A DNA stretch of 64,000 nt from the NCBI GenBank assembly GCA_965249955.1, contig OZ252261.1:2356001-2420000 (forward strand). The letters run 5' to 3'. Position 1 is the first letter of the stretch, and the number at the start of each line of letters is the position of its first letter. Below are positions 24,567-33,532 of the stretch, in pieces. The notes below the pieces were generated by a model. That model did not search any database. It saw only the letters and a program-made list of their open reading frames with translations, and was not told the origin of the DNA. The stretch comes from SB11 sp965249955 (GTDB taxonomy: Bacteria; Bacteroidota; Bacteroidia; UBA8524). Made by a program: the position numbers and the translations under genes.

Positions 24567-26133
24567 CTACTGGTTTTTAAGCCTTAGTGCAGGCTTGCTT
24601 TTGTGGTTGGCTTGGCCGCCATTGGCTACTTCACCACTAGTGTTTATAGGTTTTGTGCCTTTGTTGTGGTTGCAACACCTTAGCCAGCAACACCAAGAAA
24701 AAAACCGCATATTTTGGTTTTACAGCTACATGGCACTTTTGGTATGGAATATACTCACCACATGGTGGGTATGGTTTGCATCGCCGGCAGGGGCTATATT
24801 GGCCATAGTGCTCAATGCCCTGCTAATGTCGTTGCCTTGGCTGGGCTTCCACATCACCCGTAAAACCTTTGGCGATAAACTAGCCTATCCTGCATTAATA
24901 TTTTATTGGTTAGGGTTCGAGTATCTGCACCTCAATTGGCAAGTATCGTGGCCTTGGCTCACATTGGGCAATGCCTTTGCTTCGCTGCCCAATATGGTGC
25001 AGTGGTATCAATACACAGGTTTTTTGGGCGGTAGCCTTTGGGTGCTGCTAATAAACGTATTGGTATTTAAACTAATTACCAACTATACCCGAGCTAAAAC
25101 TATTGGTTTATCAGTAGCAGTATTATTCCCTCTAATTTCATCGTATATTATTTTAAACAACTTAGATGATACCAAAGATATTAGTGATACAGACAAAGTT
25201 TCAACCCTTGTTATTCAACCCAATATAGATCCCTATACTGAGAAATTTGGCAGTAAAACTCCTGAAGAACAGTTTGCCATTATGATGCAATTGGCGCAGG
25301 ATAATATCACCCCAAAAACTCGTTTAGTTGTTTTTCCTGAAACTGCCCTTACCCGTTCAATTGATGAAGCGGCTATTAACCAAAGTTTTGCTATTATTCA
25401 GTTGCGCAATTTTTGCAAGCAACATAAAGTAAGCATATTAACGGGTGCCGATACCTATTACTTTTTTAGACCGAAAGAAAAGTTAACCGCTACAGCGCGC
25501 AAATACAATGATGATTTGTATTACGACGCCTACAATACAGCTTTGCTTATAGATAGTACCGATAGCGTGCAGGTATACCACAAAAGCAAATTAGTACCGG
25601 GGGTAGAGCAATTACCCTACCCAACTATATTTCGCCCTTTAGAGGAAGTATTTAGCTTGGGAGGAACATCAGGCAGCTTGGGTATACAAGACGATGCAGA
25701 GGTATTTACTACTGTGGATGGACTAAAAATAGCCCCCATTATATGCTACGAGAGTGTGTATGGCGATTGGGTGGGCAGCTATGTAAGGCAAGATGCCAAC
25801 CTGCTGTGCATTATCACCAACGACGGTTGGTGGCGTAATACACCCGGGTATCGCCAGCACCTGCAATATGCTCGATTACGCGCTATTGAAACCCGTAGAA
25901 ATATAGCCCGTAGTGCCAATACAGGTATATCAGCCTTTATAAATTATAAGGGTGAGATAGAAAGTGAAACCCAATGGTGGGTGCCTGCTTACCTTAGCAG
26001 TACAACAAACCTAAAAACCGAGATGACTTGGTACGCCAAAAATGGTGATTATATTGGTAAAATTGGGGCTTGGTTGGCCGTAATGTTGCTGCTATCTACC
26101 TTTGTAAAAGGACGAACCAAAAAGGGGTATTAA
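24544..26133 (+). CDS. lnt: apolipoprotein N-acyltransferase
   Basis: 529 residues. The N-terminal half has several membrane helices (residues ~10-215). The C-terminal nitrilase-like domain carries the catalytic triad in VVFPETALTR (Glu), YHKSKLVPGVEQLPYP (Lys) and APIICYESVYGDW (Cys), followed by TNDGWW and ARLRAIETRRNIARSANTGI. It adds the third acyl chain to the N-terminal Cys of lipoproteins. This fits the many lipobox proteins in the window. It overlaps rsmI by 23 bases; ATG 24547 is an equally possible start. Confidence 0.95.
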   Translation: MMKKLTHNYWFLSLSAGLLLWLAWPPLATSPLVFIGFVPLLWLQHLSQQHQEKNRIFWFYSYMALLVWNILTTWWVWFASPAGAILAIVLNALLMSLPWLGFHITRKTFGDKLAYPALIFYWLGFEYLHLNWQVSWPWLTLGNAFASLPNMVQWYQYTGFLGGSLWVLLINVLVFKLITNYTRAKTIGLSVAVLFPLISSYIILNNLDDTKDISDTDKVSTLVIQPNIDPYTEKFGSKTPEEQFAIMMQLAQDNITPKTRLVVFPETALTRSIDEAAINQSFAIIQLRNFCKQHKVSILTGADTYYFFRPKEKLTATARKYNDDLYYDAYNTALLIDSTDSVQVYHKSKLVPGVEQLPYPTIFRPLEEVFSLGGTSGSLGIQDDAEVFTTVDGLKIAPIICYESVYGDWVGSYVRQDANLLCIITNDGWWRNTPGYRQHLQYARLRAIETRRNIARSANTGISAFINYKGEIESETQWWVPAYLSSTTNLKTEMTWYAKNGDYIGKIGAWLAVMLLLSTFVKGRTKKGY

Positions 26134-26154
26134 TTTTCTCTTTTTTAAATAAAA

Positions 26155-26322
26155 ACGGCACTGCATTGTTCCTCTTGTGGATTGTATAATGCTTTAAGAG
26201 ACGGGCAACTTTTTAGAAAATACTGGCTTAGCCATTCTTGGACAGACATTTTGAGAATGAAAACTTTCTCTGATAAAATACACTCTTGGGAAGGATTTAA
26301 TGAAAACTTGGTTAAAAACTAG
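26155..26322 (+). pseudogene. start-less Cys-containing reading frame, probable gene remnant
   Basis: An uninterrupted frame of 55 codons without a plausible start reads TALHCSSCGLYNALRDGQ, then KYWLSHSWTDILRM, and ends in a stop at 26320-26322. The CxxCG pair looks like a zinc-knuckle or ribbon and the composition is protein-like. An in-frame TAA lies just upstream. It may be the 3' fragment of a gene lost by deletion, located between lnt and the small unknown ORF at 26361. Confidence 0.3.
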
Positions 26323-26360
26323 GGTTACCTCTTGGGAGTGAACCAAGAAAAAGTGGGTTC

Positions 26361-26678
26361 ATGAATACTTTTGTTCATCAGATTTGGCAATCCACATTGA
26401 CGATAGCATTAGGGGAAGAGTTAGCAAAAGACATGGGAGATTCATGGGAATCGAAAACGATAACAAGTTCTGGTTGGACAAAAGACATTGATGCCTTTAA
26501 AACATATTTAAATAATTTTGCACAACAGTTAGCATTGACATCAGATGGGATAAAAGACGGCAAAAGATTTGAAAAATTGCGAACGGGCGAAGCCAAACTT
26601 TTTGACAAAAATGACGGACTAGTGCAAGAGTTATACAATGAATTAAAGTGTATTGCTGATAAACCAGATGATTTATGA
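26361..26678 (+). CDS. small protein of unknown function
   Basis: 105 residues, no signal peptide, helical and charged (WQSTLTIALGEELAKDMGDS, then TKDIDAFKTYLNNFAQQLA). No family recognised. Its stop overlaps the start of the next lipoprotein gene in an ATGA, indicating coupled translation. Both genes are AT-rich compared with lnt upstream and look like an accessory pair. Confidence 0.5.
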   Translation: MNTFVHQIWQSTLTIALGEELAKDMGDSWESKTITSSGWTKDIDAFKTYLNNFAQQLALTSDGIKDGKRFEKLRTGEAKLFDKNDGLVQELYNELKCIADKPDDL

Positions 26679-27286
26679 TGAGAAAAGTATATCTAATTAT
26701 TTGTGTGATTTTAGTTCTAGGCTGTTTGAGGGAGAGGTCTATACTTAAAGAAAATAATAATATTGGTGCAGAAATTGAAATTTTTCCTTTTAAGTTTAGT
26801 TTTGGATTATCAAAAGATAGTGTACTTAATATAATTTATAATTATCCCTGTACACACATCGTTGATTATAGTTCTTCTACAAAGAATTCGTACACTACAC
26901 TTGATGTCAATAAATGTTTAATTAAAGAAGGAGCAGAAGTTACTTACGAATTCTCGTTTTTTTTTATTGAGAACGAATTGTCGGGTGTATATGTTAGATT
27001 TCTAGGTTCAGGCTTTGATAAGGGGGGTGGAAATAGGAATATAGCGTTTACTGGTCAAGTAGAGAATATTATTCTAAGGAGAACCTATGCTACATATTGC
27101 GACAATAACGATTCTAGTTTCCTATTAAATATTTATAAGTCTACAAAAAGTGAAGTTTACATATTAAAGTTGTATTCAAAAAAGCTTAATCAGTTCTTTA
27201 TTGATGAGGTTAGTTATTTTAATAAAGCAAATACAGATACCGTATTTTTTAATCTTAAACCTTTTGTGGGTAATGGTCAAAACTAG
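26675..27286 (+). CDS. predicted lipoprotein of unknown function
   Basis: 203 residues. The signal peptide MMRKVYLIICVILVLGC carries the lipobox VLGC. The mature part starts with a charged linker, then beta-rich segments. Four further cysteines (YNYPC, VNKC, ATYC) could form disulphides. No family recognised. It overlaps the preceding 105-aa gene by 4 bases. Confidence 0.55.
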   Translation: MMRKVYLIICVILVLGCLRERSILKENNNIGAEIEIFPFKFSFGLSKDSVLNIIYNYPCTHIVDYSSSTKNSYTTLDVNKCLIKEGAEVTYEFSFFFIENELSGVYVRFLGSGFDKGGGNRNIAFTGQVENIILRRTYATYCDNNDSSFLLNIYKSTKSEVYILKLYSKKLNQFFIDEVSYFNKANTDTVFFNLKPFVGNGQN

Positions 27287-27867
27287 CTGATTAGTTTTTA
27301 CTCCCTCATTTTCAGTAAAATATTATTCATCCACTCTTAAGTTTTATGAAATTTAGGGGTGATTTTTTATAATCCATATAAAAGAAAATTTCTTAAAATG
27401 GCTCAAAAAAGCCATTTCAACCTAGTGGTCAAAAATAGTTGGTGCTTTTGAAGTGTGAAATGTCGCCACTTAACAAAGGTTTTCCAATTACACATTATCT
27501 AACAAGTTCTTTGACCGTCTGCACCGTCCATTTTATATACAATTCCGCAAATCCTTGTGCTGCGCGTAACAAAAATAACAGCGTTACACTGTAACAAGCA
27601 AAAACGAAATAAAGCTCCACATTGACTTAGTGGGCGCAGCAGGCTACTCCGTAGCGTGAAGGCTGCGCCCCAAATAGCGTAGAGATAGCTCAAGAGCAAG
27701 TGAGGAGAAGCCCTAAACTCTCCTCATCTCACGGTTTGCTGCAAAACGCCCACGACCCAGGGCTGGAAGGCAATGTCAGCGTAGGGAACACCCTTTCTCC
27801 ACCTTGCAATAACTTTACTTTTTGTAGCGTTTTTAGTATATTAGCTAAAGACGAAAGGAGAAGAGCT
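27287..27867. other. 581-base gene-free region with hairpins
   Basis: No credible gene on either strand. It contains an AAATGGCT/AGCCATTT hairpin (27396-27417), a cruciform repeat (27632-27670), and near its end TACTTTTTG (27817-27825), a loose promoter match, followed by a purine-rich AAAGGAG just before ATG 27868. A segment at 27295-27362 (TTTTTACTCCC ... AGGGGTGA) vaguely resembles the 9.9-kb palindromic element. Confidence 0.5.
27632..27670. repeat. cruciform-forming inverted repeat
   Basis: Outer arms GGGCGCAGC (27632-27640) and GCTGCGCCC (27662-27670) pair perfectly. Between them GCTAC (27643-27647) and GTAGC (27651-27655) form an inner hairpin. GC-rich in AT-rich surroundings. It may be a REP-like dispersed element; no second copy is in the window. 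Confidence 0.5.
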
Positions 27868-28584
27868 ATGAACAAACTAGGAATGAACTGGTTTACCGAG
27901 GGCAGGGTTGATTTTGAGTATAAAAAATATGTATTGTTGGCCTATTTGCAACAGGTACACCAGAGTTTTGAAGAAAATAAGTTATATCCCCAATTGGCCG
28001 AATTAGTGAGCCACTACCAAAACCTTAAACTATTTATTGATACCAAAAGCAAACTATACAATGGTTTCCCTAAAGAGTTGAGCGAGGTTGACCTAAAAAA
28101 CTTTAGGTTGGTGTACGAGAAAACTATTGAAGACGATGAGCTAATGGGCGAAATAAACCGCATTGTAGAGTACTCGCTACCGCGACTGAAAGGCGGACTT
28201 GAAGAGGGACGAACTTTGTACGAAGGTATTGAGGCGGCTATAACTTTTGCCCCTATAGGTATTTTACCTTTGTATAAAGACGAAGGTTATTTGCTGCTCA
28301 AAAGCGGAACTACCAGTCAAACACAGGTATACCAATACCAAATAACATTGTTTAGCGGTGCCGATGAAAATTATAGGGCTATAAATACTACCTATATTGG
28401 TCAATACCAATACGGTTTAGTAAATACCTTTGAAAATATAAAGAAGGAATTAATAAAGACTAGGAAAGAATTGCCCAATCCTGCAACTTACTTGGCAGAA
28501 TGTGCCACATTAGTACCCGAACAAGAAACCCTATTGCCCATAGCAAAAAGGCTATTAGTGCGCAGGATAGCTAAGGAAAAATAA
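27868..28584 (+). CDS. conserved Bacteroidota protein of unknown function
   Basis: 238 residues from ATG 27868 (MNKLGMNWFTEGRVDFEYKK), preceded by AAAGGAG, one of the few Shine-Dalgarno-like sites here. A 56-codon upstream extension of the frame is low-complexity and unlikely. No signal peptide or membrane segment. The helical N-terminus is followed by PIGILPLYKDEGYLLL and a strand-rich end. The WFTEGRVDFEYKKY..LAYLQ start seems conserved in Bacteroidota, but I know of no assigned function. It is convergent with secG. Confidence 0.65.
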   Translation: MNKLGMNWFTEGRVDFEYKKYVLLAYLQQVHQSFEENKLYPQLAELVSHYQNLKLFIDTKSKLYNGFPKELSEVDLKNFRLVYEKTIEDDELMGEINRIVEYSLPRLKGGLEEGRTLYEGIEAAITFAPIGILPLYKDEGYLLLKSGTTSQTQVYQYQITLFSGADENYRAINTTYIGQYQYGLVNTFENIKKELIKTRKELPNPATYLAECATLVPEQETLLPIAKRLLVRRIAKEK

Positions 28585-28600
28585 AATGGAAAATAGCTGA

Positions 28601-28957
28601 TTATTCAGGAGCTTGTTCTGCACTAGCATCACCTTCTTGTGCAGGAGCTGCATTAGTAGGTTGTTGGTATTGAGTAGCAGGAAGTTCTTGTAATTGCTCA
28701 GTGTTTATAGCTTCTTTTTTAGCACCTTCTTCAGGAGAGGCTACAAAAAAGTTTGAAAGCATGGCAAATGCGATAATAGCTATTGCCAAACCCCAAGTAG
28801 CTTTTTCTATAAAATCAGAAGTGCGTTTAACACCAAAAGTAAGGTTTGATGATGAAAACTGTGCAGCCAAACCACCACCTTTAGGCTTTTGAATTAGCAC
28901 AACCAATATTAAAAGTATAGACGAAACAATTATCAGTCCTATAAATAAACCGTACAT
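28601..28957 (-). CDS. secG: preprotein translocase subunit SecG
   Basis: 118 residues. Two membrane segments (GLIIVSSILLILVVLIQ and the helix around WGLAIAIIAFAMLSNFF) flank the family signature QKPKGGGLAAQFSSSNLTFG. SecG is the small non-essential stimulator of the SecYEG channel. The acidic, Ala/Pro-rich C-terminal tail (~80-118) is longer than in E. coli but common in Bacteroidota. Confidence 0.93.
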   Translation of the reverse strand: MYGLFIGLIIVSSILLILVVLIQKPKGGGLAAQFSSSNLTFGVKRTSDFIEKATWGLAIAIIAFAMLSNFFVASPEEGAKKEAINTEQLQELPATQYQQPTNAAPAQEGDASAEQAPE

Positions 28958-29124
28958 ATATCAAATTTTATAAGGACGGCAAAGATGATTTTTTTTTCTG
29001 TCAATAGCAAGTTAGTAACACTTAATTTAACTGCATATTTTAGTGTTCACGTCCGTTAAATGTACAATAGTGGTTTTCGATGTAAGGTTTGCAATAATAA
29101 ATAGACTTTCGACTAATTTGCAGT

Positions 29125-30432
29125 ATGAAGAAAGCTATTATTATCGTTTGTGTTTTTGCTTCACTCTCTATTCAAAAAATATACGCACAAGTACTAGGGG
29201 TTGATGGTGCAGGAAACTCGCCCATTGCACATGGTGGTGTTAGTGCAGGTATTGATGTATTGCGTAGTAGTTTCAATGCTTCTATGATGACGATTTCGAA
29301 CAATTTGTACGACAAGAAAAACCAAGCTTTTGGTATGACGTTGAACCGAATTGAACGAGGAGGCATAAGTAATCTTTTAAAAAACGGCAGTACGGCTTCT
29401 GTTTCTTCAATAGGTTTATCCGGAGCATGGGTGTTTAGCAACGAGTATGAAAATAGGTACAAACCTAAACAAGAGTATGAAAAGCTGCTAATGGATGAAA
29501 AGCAAGCATTGGAAAGAGAACTTGAAGTATATAAAAAAGATACAGCTTTAACTTTTATGGTAATTAGGTCGTTGCCTAGTAAATACGATATGTATAAGGA
29601 TAGTTTAAAGCAATTATATTTTGCAGATGGCCTAAGCGAGAAACTATTTAACAATTGGGTAGGTTATGGTCAAAGAGTAGAGGATAGAATGGGCGAAAAG
29701 GGGTTTGCCAAAGAGGTAATGCACTTAATTTTATATATGAGAGGTACATCGCTGTACAGTAACTTGGCTGATGCAAAAGGAAAACTAAATACTATTGAGC
29801 TTCAACTTACCAATATTGATTATCCTGTAAAACCTTTTGAGCGTAGTATAGTGTCAATAAATGTAGGAGTTAGAAATTTTACACGCCAAAACGCAACCTT
29901 TTCAAATCCTTTAAATACCAGTAATTACCCTACCTCATTTGGGTTTGAGAAAAACAATATGGGTTTTATCTCTATAGGTCTAAGCTATCACTATAATAAT
30001 AAAGTTTTTTTTGGGGCAAATATTGGCTACGATGCCTACGATAATTTTGAAATATTAAACCTTGTGCAATACGATACAGTTAAACAATTTAGTGGGTCGG
30101 GAGGGCAAGCTGTAAAAAGCAATTACGGGTATGAAGGTGAGTACAAACTAAAAGGAAGTGTTTTCTTTTCAGCTAGATTGACCATTATTGATGATGTACC
30201 TAAAATGGGTAAAATTGTATTAACTCCCTTATATTTTACTTTTGCAGCACGCAGCACGGTTGGTGCTTCAGTAAAATTAATTACCCGTAATGGTTTCAGT
30301 ATAGGGGCTTCGGCTGAGTCATTTAGTTTGGATGGAGTAGTAGATGAGCCTAAAGAAAAATACAACAACTATTCGTTTGGTTTTACTGTAGGCTATACAC
30401 TAGCCAATTTAGATTTTTTAAGTCTTAAATAA
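29125..30432 (+). CDS. predicted outer-membrane beta-barrel protein with central coiled coil
   Basis: 435 residues with a signal peptide (cleavage near IYAQ-VL). A helical region at ~110-230 (YEKLLMDEKQALERELEVYK) is followed by barrel strands to the end (VGVRNFTRQN, FISIGLSYHYNNKVFFGANI, YSFGFTVGYTLANLDFLSLK). No family recognised. Its 3' end overlaps the convergent glycosyltransferase gene by 40 bases. Confidence 0.55.
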   Translation: MKKAIIIVCVFASLSIQKIYAQVLGVDGAGNSPIAHGGVSAGIDVLRSSFNASMMTISNNLYDKKNQAFGMTLNRIERGGISNLLKNGSTASVSSIGLSGAWVFSNEYENRYKPKQEYEKLLMDEKQALERELEVYKKDTALTFMVIRSLPSKYDMYKDSLKQLYFADGLSEKLFNNWVGYGQRVEDRMGEKGFAKEVMHLILYMRGTSLYSNLADAKGKLNTIELQLTNIDYPVKPFERSIVSINVGVRNFTRQNATFSNPLNTSNYPTSFGFEKNNMGFISIGLSYHYNNKVFFGANIGYDAYDNFEILNLVQYDTVKQFSGSGGQAVKSNYGYEGEYKLKGSVFFSARLTIIDDVPKMGKIVLTPLYFTFAARSTVGASVKLITRNGFSIGASAESFSLDGVVDEPKEKYNNYSFGFTVGYTLANLDFLSLK

Positions 30433-31715
30433 ACCCACTGTATACTTATAGCTGAGGCTATAATAAGCAAGGGATAAATGGGTACTTTAAAGCGGGCACT
30501 GCCAATAGGGCCTGTAACAAACCATATATAGCCAGCCAAAGCCAGCAAATAAACTTTTGGCCACAAAGGGGTGTTTTTAGTAAATAGGTACACAAAACAA
30601 AGCACCAAAATTATCCCGTTTACAAGCATACTCAATAGCAAAACCACAATAAGCCATAAGGGTTGGGTTTTTATAAAGCCTTGCAATTCTTGCATATTGC
30701 CTTTGCTTAGGTAGTGCAGCAACCCTAAGCCATCAGTTTGTGGAATATTAAAAAAGCTAACATAATCGTAGCGGCCGGGGTCGCCCATAAAATTTAGCAT
30801 ACCCCTTGCGTGAAATTTGCCGTAGGCGGGTATATCGCTTAATAAAATATGCTTGCAGGTATCTTTTATATATTCGGCTTGGGCAGCGTAGGTAGGCAAT
30901 GTAGCTGCTTTTTGGTCTATAACCTCTATAACACTATCACCGTATTGACTACCGTATTTTGAAAACAGAAAGTACTTAGTGTTATAGTCTTTTAAATTAA
31001 TATGTGTAATGGATGAGTAGTGCCTGTAACCTGTTTTGGTGTAGTTTACCTCACTCCACAGCACTGCTACAAGTGGTATAATCAGTACAGGCAAGGGCAA
31101 CCAATAACGACGGGTTTTTATGCCAAAAACCAACAGCAAAACAAAATTTATCAGCCAAAAGTATAGCATCACGGGTTTGGTTAGTAGGGCAACCGTCAAT
31201 ACAATGCTATTAAGGTATATAAAGTGTTTTTTCTGAGGGTTTTGCCAATACTGCACAAAGCAATAAAATGCTGCTACTATTAAAAATTGTAGCAAGGTTT
31301 CGCTCATCACCATATTGGCATATAGCAACTGATTGGGAAAGGCAGTCCATAGCACAACAGTGTATAGTGCAGCTTTTTTTATGCTGAAATTATCTTTCAG
31401 TAATTTGTAAATCCACCAAGCGGCGATAATGCTTAATAAATTCTGAAAAAAAATAACCGCATACAGGCTACTAAACAGGCTGGTAATAGCCCAAATAAAC
31501 AGCCCGTAAAAGGGGGGACGTTTACTAAAATAATCAATTTTTATGGGTAGGGCAGGGTTAGCAGCATAAAAGCTACCCGTAGCATCAAAATTTGTGGCTT
31601 GCCATATATAATCTTCGCTATCAGGCAGTACAATATGCCCCATGCTTAGCGATAGCACAAAAAATACTAAATGCAGTAGGGTTATTGCTAATAAAAATTT
31701 CCGCCCTTCGGTCAT
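30393..31715 (-). CDS. GT-C type membrane glycosyltransferase (family 39/PMT-like)
   Basis: 440 residues with about ten membrane segments. The first large periplasmic loop after helix 1 carries the acidic motif LPDSEDYIWQA and later KRPPFYGLFIWAI, as in GT39/PMT-type lipid-sugar glycosyltransferases. These move a sugar from a polyprenyl phosphate carrier to an acceptor outside the inner membrane. Acceptor unknown. The last 13 codons overlap the convergent gene's 3' end. Confidence 0.75.
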   Translation of the reverse strand: MTEGRKFLLAITLLHLVFFVLSLSMGHIVLPDSEDYIWQATNFDATGSFYAANPALPIKIDYFSKRPPFYGLFIWAITSLFSSLYAVIFFQNLLSIIAAWWIYKLLKDNFSIKKAALYTVVLWTAFPNQLLYANMVMSETLLQFLIVAAFYCFVQYWQNPQKKHFIYLNSIVLTVALLTKPVMLYFWLINFVLLLVFGIKTRRYWLPLPVLIIPLVAVLWSEVNYTKTGYRHYSSITHINLKDYNTKYFLFSKYGSQYGDSVIEVIDQKAATLPTYAAQAEYIKDTCKHILLSDIPAYGKFHARGMLNFMGDPGRYDYVSFFNIPQTDGLGLLHYLSKGNMQELQGFIKTQPLWLIVVLLLSMLVNGIILVLCFVYLFTKNTPLWPKVYLLALAGYIWFVTGPIGSARFKVPIYPLLIIASAISIQWVYLRLKKSKLASV

Positions 31716-31781
31716 AAATTCAGTAACGAGTTGTGCGAATATAGCTAACCCAAGCTATTGCACATAATAGATAAGGGGTTA

Positions 31782-32609
31782 CTAGCCTTTTGCAGCTTTT
31801 GGATTGTTGCTGGGCGGAGCAAAGTTTTTTTGTATCTCGCCAAAAAATGCTTTGTATATACCGGGGCAGCAGGCTACCATTTCACCACCAAACAAGTAGT
31901 CTTTTCCGCCTTTAAAATCAACTACCTTACCGCCTGCTTGTTGCACTATTAGTATGCCTGCGGCACAATCCCAAGCGTGCAGGCCAAACTCAAAATAACC
32001 TTCAAAACGCCCTGCGGCTGTATAAGCCAAATCTATAGCGGCACTGCCCATACGGCGAAGTCCGCGAGTGGTTTTCATAAAATAGCGTAGGCTTTCTATA
32101 TAGCCTTCCATTCCGTTAAACTCGTAATAGGGGAAACCTGTTGCTAATAGCGAATCTTCCAGCTTTTTGGCTTTTGATACTTGTATTTCTTTTCCGTTTA
32201 AATAGGCTTTAGAGCCTTTCCACGCATAAAAACACTCGTCTTTACTCACTTCGTACACTATGCCCAAAACAAGAGTGTCTTTTTCAAGTAGCCCCACGCT
32301 AACTGAAAAAACAGGCAGCCCGTGTATAAAATTGGTAGTGCCGTCAAGCGGGTCTATAATCCAACGGTACTTGTTGGTTTTGCTTTGTTCAATTGTATTT
32401 TCTTCGGTAATAAAACCGCAATCGTCAAGCAATTGGTCAAGACCGTTCACCAGCATTTTTTCAGCAGTAACGTCTACATAACTTACCAATTGGTTGGCAC
32501 TTTTTTCTTCAATCACATTACGGTCAAATCCCTCAAACTCTTTACGTATAAATGCGCCTGCATCTTTTACAACTTCTATGGCCTCTTGGCAAAGTTTTTC
32601 GTAATTCAT
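31782..32609 (-). CDS. suhB: inositol monophosphatase family protein
   Basis: 275 residues from ATG 32609 (MNYEKLCQEAIE); the longer frame starts with TTG inside the promoter box. Metal-binding motifs are all visible: GFITEEN (Glu), IIDPLDGTTNFIHGLP and HAWDCAAGILIVQQAGG. The family hydrolyses myo-inositol-1-phosphate and related sugar phosphates or, as SuhB, acts in rRNA synthesis. A -7 box abuts the start codon. The symbol is by family and the substrate is not certain. Confidence 0.85.
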   Translation of the reverse strand: MNYEKLCQEAIEVVKDAGAFIRKEFEGFDRNVIEEKSANQLVSYVDVTAEKMLVNGLDQLLDDCGFITEENTIEQSKTNKYRWIIDPLDGTTNFIHGLPVFSVSVGLLEKDTLVLGIVYEVSKDECFYAWKGSKAYLNGKEIQVSKAKKLEDSLLATGFPYYEFNGMEGYIESLRYFMKTTRGLRRMGSAAIDLAYTAAGRFEGYFEFGLHAWDCAAGILIVQQAGGKVVDFKGGKDYLFGGEMVACCPGIYKAFFGEIQKNFAPPSNNPKAAKG

Positions 32610-32614
32610 GGGCG

Positions 32615-32622
32615 CAAAGGTA
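32615..32622 (-). promoter_or_regulatory. -7 box for the inositol monophosphatase gene
   Basis: Minus strand TACCTTTG, exact TAnnTTTG, ending 5 bases before ATG 32609. It supports this start and predicts a leaderless mRNA. Confidence 0.5.
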
Positions 32623-32705
32623 GGCAATGCCGTTGTTCTATCTGTTTAAAATTAGGTTAAACTAAAGGGAACTATATCCATTTACACGTATAGATAATTT
32701 TTTAG

Positions 32706-32819
32706 TTAACTCACCCCAAATAATGAGTTCAGTACAGGCGTTCATAATTTCCCCTCTCTTTTTTAGAGAGGGGCGCAGTTATGTGATTCGGACTTTCCCA
32801 TAAAACAGGGGTGAGTTAA
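32706..32819. repeat. 114-bp palindromic element, copy B
   Basis: Ends TTAACTCACCCC (32706-32717) and GGGGTGAGTTAA (32808-32819), perfect inverted repeats. The central hairpin is CCCCTCTCT (32751-32759) / AGAGAGGGG (32765-32773) followed by CG. Ends and centre match the element at 9852-9969; the intervening ~30-base spacers do not. It lies in the 258-base gap between two minus-strand genes. Confidence 0.75.
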
Positions 32820-32867
32820 AATCAACTACTATTTTTTGGGTTGCGTGTAAATAGGTATAGTCACCAA

Positions 32868-33527
32868 CTAAAGGGTTACAAAATTGAAATTCTGTACCAA
32901 CGTATCGTCTTTTATGCTGTTGTTTTTGGGCGAGTTTTGAGGTTGGTCTTTCTCCGTTAACGGTACCGAACGTAAGGGGTTTATATTGGGCGAAATATCA
33001 CTTTGTGGCGGTGTTACTTTAGTATACGGATGAACCTTAGCAGGTGCATTATTTTGTGATGGGCGAGTAAGGTATACCGTATCGTATATTTTTATTTCGC
33101 GGGGTATTTCTTTGGTTATGTTCACAAACACGGTATCTATTTTCTCTATCAAACCGCTTTGGTTTTGGTGGTGTTTGGCATTGTATAGTCCATAACTAAG
33201 AAAAGCTACTGCAACAAGCAATACTGATGCTGCTGCTTTCCAAACCCAAATGGCGGCAAGGTTTTTTCTTTTTTCGGGTTGAGTTATTTGTGGCGGGGTG
33301 TGCTTAGCATCAAACAAGGTATGCAGGTTGCTAAGGGCAGCATTGTTTTGTGCAAAGGTTTCGCTGCCTTGTTGGGTATATTGTGTGGCCAATGCTGCGG
33401 CCTTATGCAGTTGTTGGTATTCAGTTTGGGGAAAGTATAGCAAAACCTCTTTTTGCTGCTCAGTGGTAAGGGCATCAAAAGAAGTGCTTTCTATCCAGTC
33501 GAAAATATAGTCGGGTGTGTTTTCCAT
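32868..33527 (-). CDS. putative anti-sigma factor, single-pass membrane protein
   Basis: 219 residues. The cytoplasmic N-terminal part (~1-105) is helical and Gln-rich. One membrane segment lies at ~112-135 (WKAAASVLLVAVAFLSYGLY). A Pro/Asn-rich periplasmic tail follows. The gene starts 5 bases after the ECF sigma factor and is transcribed with it, the usual arrangement for a cognate anti-sigma. No canonical zinc anti-sigma (HxxxCxxC) motif is visible, so the assignment rests on context and topology. Confidence 0.65.
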   Translation of the reverse strand: MENTPDYIFDWIESTSFDALTTEQQKEVLLYFPQTEYQQLHKAAALATQYTQQGSETFAQNNAALSNLHTLFDAKHTPPQITQPEKRKNLAAIWVWKAAASVLLVAVAFLSYGLYNAKHHQNQSGLIEKIDTVFVNITKEIPREIKIYDTVYLTRPSQNNAPAKVHPYTKVTPPQSDISPNINPLRSVPLTEKDQPQNSPKNNSIKDDTLVQNFNFVTL

Positions 33528-33532
33528 GATGG

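Noticed and set aside
27295..27362. Degenerate third copy of the 118-bp palindromic element
   Set aside because: Only scattered similarity (TTTTTACTCCC, AGGGGTGA), no central CCCCTCTCT hairpin, and shorter length.
27700..27867. 56-codon N-terminal extension of the 27.9-kb gene
   Set aside because: Low-complexity sequence, and AAAGGAG stands just before the internal ATG at 27868, which starts the conserved region.
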